Shown here piece by piece: positions 42,909 to 42,937 of a DNA stretch of 42,937 bases; position 1 is the stretch's first letter; each line of letters opens with the position of its first letter. The position numbers and the translations under genes are program-made. Under the pieces are notes generated by a model. That model was not told the origin of the DNA and made no database searches. It saw nothing but the letters and a program-made list of their open reading frames with translations. The stretch is from Chromera velia (Eukaryota > Sar > Chromeraceae), in contig JAHBMJ010000015.1 of assembly GCA_018398765.1 (NCBI GenBank), positions 17,501 through 60,437 on the forward strand. Direction: 5' to 3'.

Positions 42909-42937
42909 GTCTGTGCGGTCGTGTGTGAGTGCGTGTA
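42869..42937. repeat. (GT)n microsatellite at the window edge
   Basis: GT dinucleotides from about 42873 to 42904, then mixed GT-rich sequence to the end. It lies in the intron upstream of the first visible PARP exon. Confidence 0.92.

Overview
This is eukaryotic nuclear DNA. Its protein-coding genes are split into many short exons, the intergenic DNA is rich in retrotransposon debris and microsatellites, and no bacterial operon structure is visible. The gene content points to a photosynthetic protist: a cycloeucalenol cycloisomerase (an enzyme of the plant-type cycloartenol route to sterols), a protein with several ApiAP2-style AP2-like domains plus C-terminal Cys-Glu-His-Gly-Arg repeats, and a membrane-anchored fungal/protist-type cysteine synthase. 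My best guess is a chromerid alga (Chromera or a relative). That is inference from content, not a database match. Two single-N gaps (4607 and 31643), both beside homopolymers, suggest a draft assembly. || Layout: 1-175 microsatellite; 298-1472 the last exon of an unrecognised membrane protein (+); 2230-3640 a short internally deleted LTR retrotransposon (-) with recognisable LTRs, target duplication and RNase H; 4698-6606 a TMEM86/YhhN (lysoplasmalogenase-like) gene (-) with a hexanucleotide repeat in an intron; 6660-11800 mostly non-coding, including a 1.4-kb degenerate minisatellite; 11855-17015 an 11-exon cysteine synthase-like gene (+); 17029-20371 LINE debris and a 5'-truncated LINE with an open 865-codon frame (-); 20490-23190 nothing I can support; 23198-27505 a 1435-residue AP2-like protein (-); 28769-32275 cycloeucalenol cycloisomerase (+, 6 exons); 32276-34600 nothing supported; 34615-38111 a decayed endonuclease-type LINE (-); 39705-42836 the 3' four exons of a gene (-) that joins a ubiquitin-like region, a WWE domain and a PARP catalytic domain. 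|| The genes do not form one pathway. The AP2-like gene and the cycloisomerase are transcribed away from each other across a roughly 1.2-kb interval with GC-rich palindromes, a plausible shared promoter. Exon joins inferred from reading phase and protein similarity show a consistent splice signature: 17 of 21 acceptors end in TGCAG and about half of the donors read GTC. || The most useful leads are the Ubl-WWE-PARP architecture, the AP2-like plus CEHGR-repeat protein, the exact 30-bp duplication that copies a splice donor in the cycloisomerase, the transition-only pattern of stop codons in the decayed LINE, and the excess of the octamer TGCATGCA. I found no clearly new multi-gene system.
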